Origin: JBOGJG01 sp050747825
GTDB taxonomy: Bacteria; Acidobacteriota; UBA6911; RPQK01; JBOGJG01
DNA length: 8,157 nucleotides
Direction: 5' to 3'
Assembly (NCBI GenBank): GCA_050747825.1
Contig: JBOGJG010000010.1
Span: 1-8,157, forward strand
Part shown: positions 7,134-8,157 of the stretch, piece by piece
Layout: every line of letters begins with the position of its first letter
Numbering within the stretch: position 1 is the first letter of the stretch
Program-made: the position numbers and the translations under genes
Notes under the pieces: model-generated
Seen by the model: only the letters and a program-made list of their open reading frames with translations
Told to the model about the DNA's origin: nothing
Databases searched by the model: none

Positions 7134-7201
7134 GGGTCAGCCGTCAGCGGTCAGCGGGTCAGCGGTCAGCCGGTCAGCGGTCAGCGGGTCAGCGGTCAGC
7201 C
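7134..7201. repeat. GGTCAGC tandem array (minisatellite) overlapping the ubiE 3' end
   Basis: Nine copies of GTCAGC occur at spacings of 7, 7, 8, 7, 8, 7, 8 and 7 bp. That makes a higher-order unit of about 15 bp (GGTCAGCSGGTCAGC). The array runs through the stop codon of ubiE, supplying its last three codons (Ala-Asp-Arg) and TGA. On the minus strand each unit reads GCTGACC, so a TGA occurs in every unit and in all frames across the array. Such arrays grow and shrink by slippage. Confidence 0.9.
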
Positions 7202-7893
7202 TTCTCCGCCAGATGCAGCGTCGCGATCCCACCACTCAGCCTCTCGTGTTGCACGGACCTGAAGCCGGCGTGCAGGATTAACTGGTCCAACTCCGGCGGA
7301 CTGGGAAATTCCTTCACCGACTCCGGAAGGTAGGCGTAAGGCCCTTCACGTCCGGAGATTCGCTCACCGATCCAGGGCAAAATGCGGGTGAAGTAAAAGA
7401 AGTAGAGCTGCCGCAAGATGGGAATCCTCGGCTGTGAGAATTCCAGGACAGCCAGCAGCCCCGCCGGCTGCAGGATGCGAAACATTTCCTCCAATCCCTC
7501 GGAGTAGCCAGCCAGATTGCGCAAGCCAAAGGCTATGGTTACCGCTCTGAAGCTGCCTGACTCAAAGGGAAGCTGAAGCGCGTCTCCTTCCACGAACCGC
7601 ACGCGGCCGGCCAGCGCCTTCTCCTGAGCCTTTCGCCGCCCGATCACGAGCATTTCATGGGAGAAATCACAGCCGATGACCCGGCTTCTCTTGGAGAGGG
7701 AAAAAGCCAGATCGCCGGTACCAGTGCACAGGTCCAGAACCAGAGACTCCTTGTCCAGAGCAGAAGCCAGCCGTCGCGTCGTCAGCCAGCGCCAGTAGCG
7801 ATCGATAGACAGAGAAAGGAGATGGTTCAGGAAATCGTATCGGTGGGCAATCGACCCGAACATCCGCTGTATCTGCCTAGGGCTTCGTAACAT
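7189..7893 (-). CDS. ubiE: Demethylmenaquinone/ubiquinone methyltransferase (UbiE/MenG family)
   Basis: This is a SAM-dependent C-methyltransferase of 234 aa, the usual length. It catalyses the last methylation of menaquinone (MenG/MenH) or a C-methylation in ubiquinone synthesis (UbiE), in the cytoplasm at the membrane. The family signature MFGSIAHRYDFLNHLLSLSI (11-30) continues DRYWR. The SAM-binding loop DLCTGTGD is at 54-61, with D76 ending strand 2, GDA at 103-105, AFGLRN at 121-126, the RILQPAG-EFSQP block at 139-155 and the C-terminal GGIATLH at 221-227. If the host is an acidobacterium, which commonly use menaquinone, MenG would be the better name. The first four codons (ATG TTA CGA AGC) lie inside the terminal repeat of the neighbouring element and no Shine-Dalgarno sequence precedes them. 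Met11 (7863) is an alternative start, also without a strong site. The catalytic core is complete. The C-terminus ends inside the tandem array. Confidence 0.93.
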   Translation of the reverse strand: MLRSPRQIQRMFGSIAHRYDFLNHLLSLSIDRYWRWLTTRRLASALDKESLVLDLCTGTGDLAFSLSKRSRVIGCDFSHEMLVIGRRKAQEKALAGRVRFVEGDALQLPFESGSFRAVTIAFGLRNLAGYSEGLEEMFRILQPAGLLAVLEFSQPRIPILRQLYFFYFTRILPWIGERISGREGPYAYLPESVKEFPSPPELDQLILHAGFRSVQHERLSGGIATLHLAEKADR

Positions 7894-7910
7894 AAATAAG
7901 TGCGCTATCG
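7882..7910 (+). repeat. Left terminal inverted repeat of the MITE-like element
   Basis: This is 29 bp, AT-rich in its outer half and GC-rich at the inner end (GTGCGCTATCG). It is identical to the reverse complement of 8128-8156. Read on the minus strand it contains the ATG (7893-7891) used by the ubiE frame. Confidence 0.92.
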
Positions 7911-8087
7911 TCGCGAGCCGGGTACCCTATGGGTGCGGTCTGATGGCGAGACGCGACGATGGAGCATATCGGGAATATGGGACCGAGGAGCAACAAAGCC
8001 AGCAGGCCAGTGCCGCCGCGACCCGAAGGGCTGGGGCGCTTGGACCCGTCTTCAGCGTTGCTCGTCAGTTGCCTATTCCCGATAGGC
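7907..8087. repeat. Internal hairpins of the MITE-like element
   Basis: Several stems are visible. ATCGTCGCG (7907-7915) pairs with CGCGACGAT (7952-7960). Inside that loop is ACCC-TAT-GGGT (7924-7934). CATAT-CGGGA-ATATG lies at 7965-7979 and GCCTAT-TCCCG-ATAGGC at 8071-8087. The last two share an 11-bp core, TATCGGGAATA, in opposite orientation (7967-7977 and 8074-8084), so their loops are complementary and could pair with each other. This much structure suggests a folded RNA or DNA form. Confidence 0.65.
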
Positions 8088-8127
8088 GCCTTCCTCGCGC
8101 CTTGAATACGGGTCAAATCGCCTCCAG

Positions 8128-8156
8128 CGATAGCGCACTTATTTATGTTACGAAGC
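8128..8156 (-). repeat. Right terminal inverted repeat of the MITE-like element
   Basis: This is the exact reverse complement of 7882-7910. It ends one base before the window edge, so its outer flank is unseen. The bases just outside the two repeats (G at 7881, A at 8157) do not pair, so 29 bp is the full length of perfect symmetry. Confidence 0.92.
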
Positions 8157-8157
8157 A

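Larger units (their letters stand above)
6874..7188. other. Noncoding region upstream of the sulfatase operon
   Basis: This is about 315 bp between the operon start and the stop of ubiE. It holds a promoter candidate near 6912-6941, a small hairpin at 7060-7072 (CCTGC-AAG-GCAGG), a near-palindrome at 7103-7118 and most of the GGTCAGC array. A plus-strand open stretch ending with TAG near 7056 (...EISLSEADLQ) has no ATG near its beginning and no recognisable homology. I see no tRNA, riboswitch or convincing small gene. Confidence 0.6.
7882..8156. mobile_element. 275-bp MITE-like element with perfect 29-bp terminal inverted repeats
   Basis: The two ends (7882-7910 and 8128-8156) are exact reverse complements over 29 bp, beginning GCTTCGTAACATAAATAAG. 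The 217 bp between them are GC-rich, hold several hairpins and encode no transposase domain; the 79-aa minus-strand frame inside is low-complexity and runs on into ubiE, so I do not call it a gene. Size, perfect ends and lack of coding capacity fit a miniature inverted-repeat transposable element, presumably moved in trans by an IS with the same ends. The two repeats are still identical, which suggests a recent insertion. The window ends one base after the right repeat, so a target duplication cannot be checked. I cannot assign the IS family from the ends. An alternative is a structured repeat of the REP/ERIC kind. Confidence 0.75.

Noticed and set aside
7132..7201. Repeat cluster considered as a CRISPR array
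   Set aside because: Units are 7-8 bp with no unique spacers; it is a simple tandem repeat.
7877..8116. 79-codon minus-strand frame through the MITE-like element
   Set aside because: It overlaps the start of ubiE in another frame, spans the terminal repeat and hairpins, and shows no known domain; more likely chance than a gene.

Overview
The window looks like a chromosomal piece of a Gram-negative, soil- or sediment-type bacterium. Acidobacteriota (Bryobacter/Solibacter-like) is my best guess, with Planctomycetota/Verrucomicrobiota as the alternative. The reasons are a large exported 'PVC-type' CxxCH heme protein, two exported sulfatases (one Tat-dependent), a duplicated LppY/LpqO-type (DUF1259) lipoprotein and a UbiE/MenG quinone methyltransferase. 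The taxonomy is inferred from gene content only.

Layout, left to right. Positions 1-197 (+) hold the frameshifted C-terminal end of an IS1380-family transposase. It converges on a tightly packed minus-strand operon that reads, in transcription order, PVC-type heme/propeller/HEAT protein (6873-4036), DUF1259 lipoprotein (4030-3140), sulfatase A (3143-1605) and sulfatase B (1615-224). The junctions are a 5-bp gap, a 4-bp ATGA overlap and an 11-bp overlap, so the four genes are almost certainly one translationally coupled unit. All four products carry export signals, each of a different kind: Sec, lipobox, Sec/anchor and Tat. The likely common job is periplasmic or surface processing of a sulfated glycan. 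The sulfatases would remove sulfate esters, the propeller-cytochrome protein could oxidise a sugar or pass electrons, and the lipoprotein has no known role. The substrate is not visible from sequence.

The 315 bp upstream of the operon (6874-7188) carry a weak promoter candidate, a 16-bp near-palindrome and a GGTCAGC tandem array. That array runs into the 3' end of the next gene, a minus-strand ubiE/menG methyltransferase (7893-7189) of the menaquinone/ubiquinone pathway.

The right end (7882-8156) is a 275-bp element with perfect 29-bp terminal inverted repeats and several internal hairpins. It has no transposase gene and looks like a MITE (non-autonomous transposon). Its left terminal repeat contains the ATG and the first four codons of the ubiE reading frame, so the insertion seems to have replaced the native start of that gene. 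This element and its fusion to ubiE are the most unusual structures here. The sulfatase/heme operon is the most interesting functional unit.
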